Below are positions 1-8,168 of a DNA stretch of 17,610 bases, piece by piece. The notes beneath the pieces were generated by a model that worked only from the letters and a program-made list of their open reading frames with translations, did not search any database and was not told the DNA's origin. Made by a program: the position numbers and the translations under genes. The stretch lies in NCBI GenBank assembly GCA_000733355.1, contig JNVV01000033.1, positions 204,793 to 222,402 on the forward strand, read 5' to 3'. Position 1 is the stretch's first letter. Every line of letters begins with the position of its first letter. Origin of the DNA: Falciphora oryzae (lineage: Eukaryota > Ascomycota > Sordariomycetes > Magnaporthales > Magnaporthaceae).

Positions 1-201
1 GGCACCTGGGAGCCCAAGGCCAACCTTAAGCACGCACCCAAAGTAGTCGAGGCCTACGAAAAATCGCAGGCAACCTTAACCGCACTTAAGGGCAAGGTCA
101 ATGCTCCGGCCAACGGCCCTTTCCCGGCAGCCAACGACGTCCCTGAGGCTCAGGGACCTACTCCGGTCAAGCGCGGCCGTGGACGCCCGCGCAAGAACTA
201 G
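1..201 (+). CDS. 3' end of Ty3/gypsy (chromovirus) pol: C-terminal half of chromodomain plus AT-hook-like tail
   Basis: Frame 1 is open from the window edge to TAG at 199-201, giving 66 residues. It begins GTWEPKANLKHAP and continues KVVEAYEKSQ, which matches the second half of a chromodomain (the T-W-E-P motif followed by the C-terminal helix). In fungal chromoviruses such as the MAGGY-like group, this domain sits at the extreme C-terminus of the integrase and directs insertion to marked chromatin; that is family knowledge. The tail ends KRGRGRPRKN, a basic stretch with the G-R-P core of an AT-hook. The 3' UTR and a putative LTR follow directly, which fits the end of pol. The protease, reverse transcriptase, RNase H and integrase core lie outside the window, so whether the whole element is intact cannot be judged. 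No stop or frameshift is seen in the visible part. Confidence 0.85.
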   Translation, partial: GTWEPKANLKHAPKVVEAYEKSQATLTALKGKVNAPANGPFPAANDVPEAQGPTPVKRGRGRPRKN

Positions 202-270
202 ACGCCACAAGGGCGAGAGAGAAGGAGAACACTGCGCTGTTTGTATTTAGCATCGAGGACGATGCCGTCT

Positions 271-288
271 TTTTAAAGGGCCGGCACT
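271..288 (+). other. putative polypurine-tract region before the 3' LTR
   Basis: A short purine-containing segment (TTTTAAAGGGCCGGCACT) lies between the pol stop and the TGTCA that I take as the LTR start. Its position is that of a plus-strand primer site in LTR elements, but the purine run (AAAGGG) is short, so the call rests mainly on position. Confidence 0.35.
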
Positions 289-490
289 TGTCACGGCTAG
301 TAGGGCCTTAACTGTAGATAGAAGAGTTGGGACCAGAGACCTTTATCGACAGATAAGGGTGGAGGCTCCACAAGGTGGATCCCGCACAAAGATATCCCAA
401 ATCTCTGTAGGGCCAGGCTTCCGGCCTCTAACCTACTCCGAATATCATCTTTCTGCTCCTCCAATTTCTCTGCCCTCGACTGCTTTGACA
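289..490 (+). repeat. putative 3' LTR (202 bp) of the gypsy element
   Basis: The segment starts TGTCACGG and ends CTGCTTTGACA, so the termini form the perfect inverted pair TGTCA/TGACA with the canonical TG...CA ends. It lies 87 bases after the pol stop, where a 3' LTR is expected, and 202 bases is a plausible size for short fungal gypsy LTRs. The other side of its right border shows remains of a different, minus-strand gene, which supports 490/491 as an insertion boundary. The matching 5' LTR and the other copy of the target duplication (AAAGG at 491-495 would be this copy) are outside the window, so the borders are inferred. Confidence 0.6.
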
Positions 491-1803
491 AAAGGGTTGA
501 TTTTGGGTGTGGGGTGGAAAATTGAAAATCCGTCGATACTTTTGTCCCTCGGTTGTAGTTGGGTCTCGGCATCCTCGCTATTGCCGCTAAGACGCTTAAT
601 CTTAATGCTTAATGCAATAGGGAATCGAATCAGCGGCATGTAGCCCGTATGGTTGATCGACTTATACGGCTGTGCATGTTTGACGCGGTCAACGGCGCTG
701 GATATAGCCGTTTCTATCAGGTAGTCTTGCGGCCAAAAAGGGTCGAACGCAAAGCAAAAGTCAACCATTTTGCCGTTAGGGACACTATCGATCAGGAACT
801 CCTTAATAATTCAGGCAGTGGTACTGGTAAATGCCTAAAAATTAGCGACACCAAACTGCGGTTACGATAATACCAAAACAGTAACCATAATACGGCCAAA
901 GGGGTTGGAGAAATCTTGCTGCCACAGCGGGTATTGCAGAACAGAAAGGGAGAGAAGGACTAACCACTGCACAAGTTTAAGTGGCCCCCCGCGACCGATC
1001 GCAAGCTTGATCAAAGGTTCGTGGACAGAGCTGTTCCAAGCCGCCTCCTCAAACGAAAGATCAGAATATTCGGTCGCCGTCAGCAGGATGTCCAGCACAT
1101 CCCGCACCGAGGGGGATTCCTCCTCTTCTTCTTCGCCAGCGGGGTAAAAGTGATGCTCATAGATCCCCTCCGCGGGTTTCCCCGCCCGTTCCAGCTCGGC
1201 CTTTCGCGACCGTGAGATGATGGGTCTGCCTCCGGCGTTGGCTGCTTTGAAATCGCCCAGGAGCTTATCTAGTGCCTCAGGAAGGAGGGACTCCCCTCTC
1301 GTGAGACCGTCTCGGGCGAACGACTTGATGCTTATGGGCTCGGTCGCGTTTTCTAGGTCCCGCCTCCTTTTGCGGCCGGAGCCGCGACTATTGGCCTGGC
1401 TCAACTGACTCGCTAGCAACGATGACGGAGCCGCCGAGGACGCAGAAGACTGAGACGGGGCTGTTGCTACTTGGTAAAGTCTGGGGGGCCGTGGGGTAGT
1501 GTCGTCTGCCGTGGGGAGCGCCGAGGAGCCCGTGGGAACTTTGGGGCGTTTCGCTGGGGTTTCCATGTCACAGTCGTTGCTGTCGCTGTCGTGGCCGAGA
1601 TGGGCTCGTGGCCCGTATGGTAGTGTGCGCAGTCCGGCGTCGTGGTTCCTCGTGTCGTTTCGACGTCGCTTGCGGCCGCGGTTGAACTTGGCGGTGGTGG
1701 TGGTGGTCGTCGCGGTCGTGGGGTCAAGCTCGATGGATGGATCGACTGCTGGCGCCCCTTCGGGCACGGCAGAAAGCCAGCGGAGAATGTTATTGTCTTT
1801 CAT
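491..1803 (-). pseudogene. PD-(D/E)XK nuclease-like domain protein of fungi, truncated by the LTR and carrying nonsense changes
   Basis: The first reading frame starts at ATG 1803 with MKDNNILRWLSAVPEG. A long disordered, Pro/Ser/Thr-rich part follows, with basic clusters (GRKRRR, SGRKRRR) that could be nuclear localisation signals. Residues about 225-269 (SVRDVLDILLTATEYSD, then WNSSVHEPLIKLAI) match the conserved start of a large family of fungal PD-(D/E)XK-like proteins of unknown role. After a probable intron or disrupted stretch (about 840-990) the family pattern resumes in one frame: FTSTTA, a TGA stop (811-813), IIKEFL, GKMVDFCF, SINHTGYMPL, then PIALSIKIKR. Most relatives have S-I-E-T-K-R at that last motif, so the expected acidic residue is Lys here. 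A further TAG (835-837) is either an acceptor site or nonsense. After ETQLQ the frame no longer matches the family, and sequence is lost at the LTR (490). Intact relatives are about 450-500 residues. The family assignment is fairly sure; any activity is doubtful. Confidence 0.75.
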
Positions 1804-2403
1804 TGATCAGAAGCACAGGCTTTCAAAGTGGTAGTGGCTACCGGGAGGGAACTGCCTGGTAAAGATTGGGGTTTTGCGTGTGTTTTGGTGTTTTGGGTTG
1901 TTTGGTTGAAGCGGTGACAATAGGTGTGGTGGATCGGGACAAAGTGGCTTCCATGAGAGCCACACTTTCAGCCACAACTGACAGGGCAGGTAGTAACAAC
2001 CATGCCCAGTGCACCGGGGATCGTGCGTACCCTGTGGGCCGGAAAAACGGCACGTGATCCCACAGTGGAGTTGACGGATTTAGCCAGCCATAGGGGACCT
2101 CTGCCTGGCAGTCAGATCGTCCACCACAGAGTCAATTAAGCAACGTTGCAATCAAGATCTCTCCCTGTGCGATTGGGCACACCGTGTATTGGCCTCTCAT
2201 GCCGGCTGCTAGCACCGACATCCAGGCGCCACCGCCTCTTCGGCATTGCCGGCGGCCTAAAGCACGGTGCCGCCGACGACATGGACGACGGGGTTGGCGG
2301 CGCTAGACTCGGTCAGCCTCGCGACGGCGGCTGCGGCCTCGTCGGCGCGGCTCAGGCTCAGGCGCACAAGGGCGTCGACGCCGGCCAGCTCGGGCTTGGG
2401 GTT
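1804..2403. other. upstream flank of the PD-(D/E)XK-like gene; no convincing gene
   Basis: The stretch probably holds the promoter of the minus-strand gene that starts at 1803. A palindromic CACGTG (2051-2056) lies about 250 bases upstream of that ATG and is a possible bHLH-type site, though one hexamer is weak evidence. From about 2220 the sequence becomes GC-rich, with open frames on both strands. None matches a family I recognise until the LINE-like translation begins near 2404. Confidence 0.4.
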
Positions 2404-2876
2404 AACGCTTTGCACTACGAGTCCGGCATCCCAGGCGCCAAAGCGCTTTTGGAACAAGTCCGCCTCCGTTTTGCGGCCCGTATTAATACGGTTCCGGAAG
2501 ACCACCCCCTGGCCGCAGCGACCAAGCCGATTCTCAACGCCGAGGGCCTAGGGCAGGCCTGCCCGGCAGGCTTATAACCTCTTTGTAAAGGACAGCCGAA
2601 CTCCTCCCGGCCTGCACTCGCCCGGCCTACCTCCCTTACAGATATACGGGGCTTACGGTGGCTACCCAAAAGAAACTTGCAGCCGCAAAAGCATTTATGG
2701 CGTGGTTTGGCACCCTCCTACCCACCGACGTTATAATATATTGTAACAGGTCCTGGCTCTACTATAGCAGGCTACAGCAGTGTCGGGCCTGGAAAAAGGG
2801 GGGGGTTTCTCTCCAGGAGATCTCAGAGGCCCAGCAGTTCAACAGTCGTGTTCAACAAGCCTATGGTAATGGGTAG
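2404..2876 (+). pseudogene. fragment of a Tad-like LINE (non-LTR retrotransposon) ORF2: post-RT region and remnant RNase H
   Basis: Frame 1 gives NALHYESGIPGAKALLEQ and then RLRFAARINTVPEDHPLA before a TAA near 2577. This is the pattern between reverse transcriptase and RNase H in fungal LINEs (E-S-G-I-P, an R-x-R-F-A-x-R helix, then D/E-H-P-L). About 90 bases later, in another frame (2658-2876), KLAAAKAFMAWFGTLLPTD is followed by VIIYCNRS. That aligns with the start of the LINE RNase H domain, where family members carry V-x-[VI]-[FY]-[ST]-D-G-S. The catalytic Asp and next Gly are replaced by Asn and Arg (AAC and AGG, both explained by G-to-A changes). The two segments are in different frames and end without the rest of RNase H or a zinc knuckle. 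The EN and RT domains are absent here. Confidence 0.65.
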
Positions 2877-2965
2877 GTAGAAACAAGAAACGATAGCTTG
2901 CCCTCTCGACCTCCTTCACAGGGGGTCCCTCGGGCCCTCCTTATGCTCTGGCCCTCCGGCCGTCC

Positions 2966-3071
2966 TTCGGTTGTCGTCGGCACGCCTCCTCCTCCGTGGC
3001 GTCCGTCGGGACCTGTCTTTCGGTTGTCGTCGGCACGCTTCCTCCGCCGTGGCGTCCGTCGGGGCCGGATA
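2966..3071. repeat. 53-bp tandem direct repeat, two copies
   Basis: TTCGGTTGTCGTCGGCACGC at 2966 recurs at 3019. Identity continues to about 3011/3064 with only a few mismatches (C/T, T/G, A/G), then decays. The unit is pyrimidine-rich on the plus strand and lies between the LINE fragment and the Mutator-like transposase. The open frames over it just reflect the repeat and match no family I know. Confidence 0.75.
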
Positions 3072-3247
3072 TGTTTGGTCCCCTTTTAGGGTTCCGGGCC
3101 GGGCGGATCTGCGGAGGCTAACCAGTATGCGTGTCGCAGAGCTAAACTCTTTTGATCCGCACATCCGTCAGGGCTTGCGCCCCTCCGGCTACCACCCGGA
3201 GCCCTCCTCTGCGGCCACCGGTGGCGTCCCCTAAAGCTGCTGGCCAT

Positions 3248-4123
3248 GGTTCGGTGTGGGGTGTTACACTCTGGCCTTTAAAGCGCGAGTGGGCGGTTTG
3301 TTACACCAAATTCTACCCTACCAACGGCCTCCTTACAAGCGGTCCCGTTGAAAGTAACCACGGCGATTTGAAGGCTTTTGGCTTATCCGCCTAGGCAGGC
3401 CTGCAGCAGGTTGAACGAGCGTCCCGGAGGCAGATCAACAACTGGATCCGGGCTTATAACGCCAAACGCACGGCCTCGATAACAAAGATCCGGTGGGAAT
3501 ACATCGGCAAGACCTGGGCCGGCGAGGTCCCTCTAGGCGCCTCTCTTTGGTGCCTAGATTTGTTAGAATCAAGCCACCGCCGTGCACTTGCAACGTTCCC
3601 CTCGCCTAAGCACCCCTCCGGCCTACCCCTCCCGCCTTGCACCGGCGTAACAAGGGCCCAATACGGCCTGCCCTGTCCTCACGACCTTCTCGCCCTGTAC
3701 AACGTTTTACAGGCTAATCCCAAAGCTCCGGGGCTTACGTTAAACGCGGTAGATACCTTTTGGCACCACCCGAAACGCCTTGACGTCGACGACCCCGTGC
3801 TGAGGATCAGGAATCCCGTGGGCGTGCGTAAAGGGCGCCCTCCCGGCCAGGGACCTTTCGGCAACGAGTGCCCTGTTGATAGGGTTGCTTTACGCCCTAG
3901 GCCGCGTGGGTTAACCCAAGGAGGGATCCCTGACGGTGCCAGGCGTGATTTCTCCCAACACGAGTTGGGGCCCTCTTTCGACGAGGCTGACGAGGCTGAC
4001 GATGGTAGGGGCGTTATCCTTGGCACCCCTATACACTCCACGCCGGCGAGAGAGGTCTTTGCAGCACCTCCACCTTCTGCACCGACCTCAGGGGAGTTTT
4101 TTGATCCCTTTGCGAGTCTCTAG
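3248..4123 (+). pseudogene. Mutator-like (MULE, Hop/FAR1-type) transposase, C-terminal part with a premature stop
   Basis: Frame 2 reads VWGVTLWPLKREWAVCY, then TSGPVESNHGDLKAFGLSA, a TAG at 3392-3394, and stays open in the same frame to TAG at 4121-4123. The pieces follow the post-catalytic part of fungal MULE transposases. First is W...K..W...Y with a T-S-x-x-E-x-x-H-x-x-L-K motif, then an N-W-[IS]-R-x-Y-x-A-[KR] helix and R-W-E-Y. Next is ALATFPSPKHPSG, then a SWIM-like zinc motif in which Cys at about 3638 pairs with C-P-H at 3674-3682 (GLPCPH). A basic GVRKGRPPGQG tail follows. The stop replaces a residue that is most simply Gln (CAG to TAG). No upstream segment with the DDE catalytic core is seen, and no terminal inverted repeats were found, so this is a broken, partial copy. 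Confidence 0.68.
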
Positions 4124-4570
4124 GCCCCTTTGTAGCCTTAGATAGACGGCCTCAACGCCGTGCCCCTGCACTTTTCTTATGTAATCTGGCGGTTCAACAC
4201 CGCGTTTTTGATCGTTTATTAATAAATTGCTCGTGGCGATAACTTCTATTTGCTTCCCTCCTGTTAATTAAGCCCTTGCCTGCATTAAAGCCTATGTTCG
4301 TTTGTGTGGGTGCGCCATACAATTTAACATGCTGACCGATATCGGGGACCCACTGGGTGCACCGAGAGATTTAGGGGTGTCTCCCGAAATGGCCTCTTGT
4401 AATAAACCGGACTACGGGTTGGTCACCAGTAGGGGTTAAAGTGATGTTATTCTGGAAGATGAGTAGGAGGAAGAGAGGGACTATGAGGAAGGTTGTAGGC
4501 TCCTATATATACACGAGTTGGCTCAGGGGCCACCCCTAAGCTACCACTTCCGTGCCCTAAGCACGGAACT
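4124..4570. other. inter-transposon spacer; no gene seen
   Basis: The stretch is AT-richer than its flanks and has no open frame with a recognisable motif. A TATA-like CTATATATACAC lies at about 4502-4513, about 60 bases before the start of the transposase remnant, and could be its old promoter or part of an unidentified LTR. No LTR borders or terminal inverted repeats could be located. Confidence 0.35.
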
Positions 4571-5800
4571 ATGACACAAGAGCCCTATCAACGGATAGCC
4601 CCTTAGTAGGAGAAGCGCCTAGCGGATTGGATTTTGCTACAGGCCTTTTTAGGGCTCCCGCTAACGTATGCAGAAGTCCGGTTTTTTGCACAAGAGATCC
4701 TCCGGCAAGGGGGCGCCTCCCAGCCCCTCGGGAAGCATTGGATTCGTGGCTTTTTAGGCCGATATCCAGAGATCCGGGTCGGAAGGGGCCGGCGCATAGA
4801 GTCGGCCCGTCTTAAAGGGGCTATTACGGAAGTAATAAAGCAGTGGTGGCAACGCCTCGAGGTCCCGGAGGTGGCCGGGATCAAGCTGGAAAATACGTAC
4901 AACGCCGACGAGGGGGGCTTCCAGGAGGGCAAAACGGGTAACGGGCTCGTTTTAGGCCTTGCGGAGACCTGGCTTTTGCAAAGAAAAGAGCCCGGGACTC
5001 GCACTTGGACGAGTTTTCTCGAATGCATTTCGGCTACCGGGGTTTCGCTTCCTCCCTTTATTATTTTTAAAGGAAAATACGTGCAGGAACAATGGTTTCC
5101 AGAGGATAAAGGTCCTTTTAAGGGATGGCAATTTACTGCAACAAAAAGCGGGTAGACTACGGATCGCACGGTTGTCGAATGGCTGCAAAAGGTCTTCCTT
5201 CCGTGCACCCAACCCCCTACTCCTGAATCCCGGCTTTTGATCCTAGATGGCCACGGATCCCATATAACTAAGGAGTTTATGTATTTTTGCTTCCGGAATA
5301 ACGTTTATCTTCTTTATTTACCCCCCCCCCCCCCCCTTATTCCTCGCACGTTTTACAGCCTTTAGACCTATCCGTGTTTAGCCCTTCCAAACACGCCTAC
5401 CGCATAATAACCGGCTCCTAGGCTTTATTTACCTGCTCAACTGTAGTCGGAAAAAGGCAATTTTTATAGTCCTATGCCTTTGCAAGATCACAAGCCCTTA
5501 CCCCTTTTATAATCAAATCAGGGTGGCGGGCATCGGGCTTTTGGCTCCGGAATATCCGAAAGCCCCTATCGAGCCGATTTATACTCGAAAACTCCCAACG
5601 AGACGACCGACGAGCCCAAATTCAATAATTTGCAGAGGATAATAGGGCCAAACAACGTTTAGCGGTCCCTTTACTGCAGTCCCGGGTGCTTTGGGAGACT
5701 CCCAAACAAAGCCGAGAGTTTGCCTCCCAAATCAGCGCCTTTAGGGGCCAGCTTCCGGCAAGCCCCACGGCCCGACTTTTCTTCCGAGGCGCTTCCAAGC
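4571..5800 (+). pseudogene. Fot1/Pogo-type DDE transposase (Tc1/mariner superfamily), multiply disrupted
   Basis: From ATG 4571 the frame reads MTQEPYQRIAP, hits two TAG codons (4604-4609), then EKRLADWILLQ and LTYAEVRFFAQEIL with PLGKHWIRGFLGRYPEI. This is the CENP-B/Tc5-type helix-turn-helix half. The DDE core follows: NADEGGFQEG (first Asp at about 4907), TRTWTSFLECISATG, LPPFIIFKGK, WFPEDKGPFKGWQFTAT, a TAG at 5153-5155 where relatives have Trp, TTDRTVVEWLQKVF, LILDGHGSH (second Asp at 5246-5248), then HVLQPLDLSVFSPSKHAYR (third Asp at 5365-5367). A run of 16 C at 5321-5336 sits where relatives have L-P-P-H-S-S-H; it lengthens the loop and shifts the frame. More stops follow at 5419, 5467 and 5626, while SGWRASGFW, RFILENSQ and LWETPKQSREF still match the family tail. 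All three Asp are present but the copy is dead. Confidence 0.85.
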
Positions 5801-6466
5801 AGGGGATGACCTGGCTCTGTTTCCCCGCGGGCCCATCGTCTAGCGCCAGTTCGGATGATCGACGGGCACCCCGCAATGCTCGGCTTGTGTCTGCGTCCGT
5901 CGGCGAGCGCCAGTGATTGAGCCGTCGTGGTGGATATTCTGATTTACCATCACTAGCGCCTCGCCGGAAATGCTCCGGTCTCTCTCACAGCAGCACATTC
6001 TCTCCCCGTTTCGTTTCCTGCCCGGCCGCGGAGCTAGCGATTGGAGAAATACCGGGATTGGTGGCAGCACATATCCTTTTTGGGGAAAGGAAACCATCCA
6101 GCGCATGTATTCGCTCAAACCATGCAGCTGGACAACCGGACAGCCAATATCACATTCTCAGCCCCGCAGCTGCCGTTAAATCAGAAGAGGCCACGACATG
6201 CAACGCACTCGTTTGTATTCAGAATGCTTACATAAGGCATCCGCATGCCCATACCTGCCTAGCCTGCTCCTTTCCCGCTCTCAAGACGGAGGCTCCGAAG
6301 AATCAGTGCACCCCCCAAAACATCCAAGACGCATCGTGTACTGGGCAGAGTGCGGTGGCAGTTAAAACTTCCGAGGCGGCATTACTGTCGTCTGAGATTC
6401 CTGCTGTCCGTCCAGTCGGCAACTCTCCCCCATTCCTGCCAGGGCTCAGGTGCAAAGGGTAGCATA
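5801..6466. other. 5' flank of the lectin gene and right edge of the transposon remnant; no gene supported
   Basis: The transposase-like translation fades at about 5800. The rest leads to the lectin ATG at 6467 and probably contains its promoter. An open frame at 5917-6462 is long, but its translation has no motif or plausible domain and overlaps no clear splice signals, so I treat it as chance. No TATA box or terminal inverted repeat is evident. Confidence 0.4.
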
Positions 6467-7906
6467 ATGTATGCTGCTGATTCGCTCAGTATTAGCAGGG
6501 CCCCGGCGCTATTACGACTCCTCGATCTGGCCTTCCTCCTTGCCGGTTTCGGGAACGCTCTGCATGTTCCGAGGTTAGTAAAGACCGCAGCCCAGCCACT
6601 CCCCCGCAGCTCAGGGTCGCAGTAACTGATCACTTCTTGTCCCCGGTGTCTAGATCTCCCAGTAGTGATCCCGGGGTTGTGGCTCTCGCTGCTGCAGCAT
6701 GCGGGAATGGAAACATTCAGCTGTTCTTCCAGGACACATCCAACAGACTCCTCTTCATGCGCTCCGTAGCTGGGGTCTGGCAAAATAGCCCTCAGGTCAT
6801 TCCCCTACCCAGTGCGAAACCAAGCACCCCTCTCGCTGCTATCTCGTGGCAAGAGTCTGTCGGTGATAGTGTGAGTGGGCCCCTTCGCATTGCGTTTCAG
6901 CGTTTCGGACGTCGCCACGAGCACCAACCCGTAATTAATATGTTCCGTCGACTCTCAGATCCGTCTTTACTACCTCGATGCCGGCAGCCGGATAGTCCAA
7001 GCCGTTGGCTCCTGCTTAGGTGCCACCTGTACCTGGAGCAGCGACAACGGCCTAAGTGGCGTGGGCGCCGTATCGTCATCGGGCCTTGCGGCGGCATTCA
7101 TAGAAACCTCCAAGGCATCTTGGGGGGTTAGGGTGTATTACCTGGACAGCAATAATTCCGTCTCCCGGATCGCGTGGGACGTACGGGGGTCGGGCTGGAG
7201 CAAGGGTCAAGACCTTGGGGTGAAGGCAACTGCCAACTCCAATCTTGCGGTATCGGTGCCGCCCGGCACGACTGATTTGTAGGTTTATTACATCTCCCAA
7301 GGCAAATCGATCTCACAGACATCTTCCAAGGACGGATTATTGAAAAGTGTGTTTCTCTCTCTGCATCATTTGTTCGTTCGCACTAACATATCAACCCTAC
7401 ACGCAGGCTCGGTCATTAGGGGGAACCTAGGTTCCGCCGTTAGCCCAGTGTTCGCCGCGGCCGCCTGGGCCAGTCCACCCAACCAATTTCTCTACTACAT
7501 CGACCAGAGCAAGGCCGTCCAAGAGTTGCAATACCGGAATGGGGGCTGGTTCAACCAGCCGACTTCGTCATCCGCTCTCCCGGCGGCGGACGCTGCGGCC
7601 GCGCCAATTGCGGCGGCGGCATGGGCGGCCAACGTGAGGCTCTACTACGTGTCCGGAGGGGACATCGTCGAGTGGAACATGAACAGCAGCAGCCAGTGGT
7701 CTGTTGTGGGAAACTCGTCGAGCAATTATCCTCCCGGCACGCCACCAACCTCGAGCCAGGGACCCGCCTTAACACCGGGAGCCATTGCCGGCATTGTAAT
7801 TGCTGGAGTCATCGTCCTCTTCCTCGCCATCACAACCGCAGTGTATTTCACTCACTCGCGGTTTCGGCTTTGGGTTAACAAAACCTACAAAAGGACTGAC
7901 GGGTGA
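6467..7906 (+). pseudogene. fucose-specific-lectin-like (AAL-type six-unit propeller) membrane protein, four exons, in-frame TAG in unit 4
   Basis: The model is join(6467..6573, 6654..6870, 6959..7346, 7407..7906). Introns start GTTAGT, GTGAGT and GTGTGT and end TAG, CAG and CAG; the last has a CTAAC branch point. The joined length is exactly 404 codons (403 residues). Residues 1-31 look like a signal peptide (hydrophobic core ALLRLLDLAFLLAGFGNA). Six related units follow, as in the six-bladed Aleuria aurantia lectin fold: IQLFFQDTSNRL (57), IRLYYLDAGSRI (109), VRVYYLDSNNSV (165), VYYISQGKSISQ (217), FLYYIDQSKAVQ (265) and VRLYYVSGGDIV (314). A Ser/Pro-rich spacer leads to one membrane helix (363-385, GIVIAGVIVLFLAITT) and a short basic tail. 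This implies a surface protein with the lectin outside; sugar specificity is not shown. Codon 216 (7280-7282) is TAG, directly before unit 4. Using GTAGGT at 7279 as a donor does not restore the frame. It is either a recent pseudogene or a sequence error. Confidence 0.78.
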
Positions 7907-8168
7907 TGGGCATCAGGTACCTGCCAATAGTAGTGGGCAGCAGTAACTGCCTTCCACCATAGAGCGGCGACCATAGATCGGCATGAGAGAGCAGTCGTCG
8001 ATTAGTATTATGGTCCTGTCAAATAGCAACTTGGACACCGTACTTGCAAGCTTAATACAAACCACCTCTTACCCTCATCGCACCGCCGAAGCACCAATAC
8101 AGACCAAAGCGCGTCCGAGGCCAACCATGGCCCCGACTACAAACCCAAACCGAAATCTGCCTGCCTGC
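7907..8168. other. convergent intergenic region
   Basis: These 262 bases separate the 3' ends of the lectin gene (plus strand) and the repeat-protein gene (minus strand). They should hold both 3' UTRs and polyadenylation signals. No further gene is seen. Confidence 0.5.

Noticed and set aside
2257..2505. Minus-strand open frame with a protein-like Ala/Val-rich translation
   Set aside because: Its upstream part overlaps, antisense, the plus-strand LINE frame that carries family motifs (ESGIPG, RFAARI, EDHPLA); the minus frame matches nothing I know.
4330..4560. Possible solo LTR with a TATA box between MULE and Pogo remnants
   Set aside because: No terminal TG...CA inverted pair or flanking duplication could be placed.
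5917..6462. Plus-strand open frame of 181 codons before the lectin gene
   Set aside because: The translation has no domain-like pattern, ends just before the lectin start, and fits chance openness in the promoter region.
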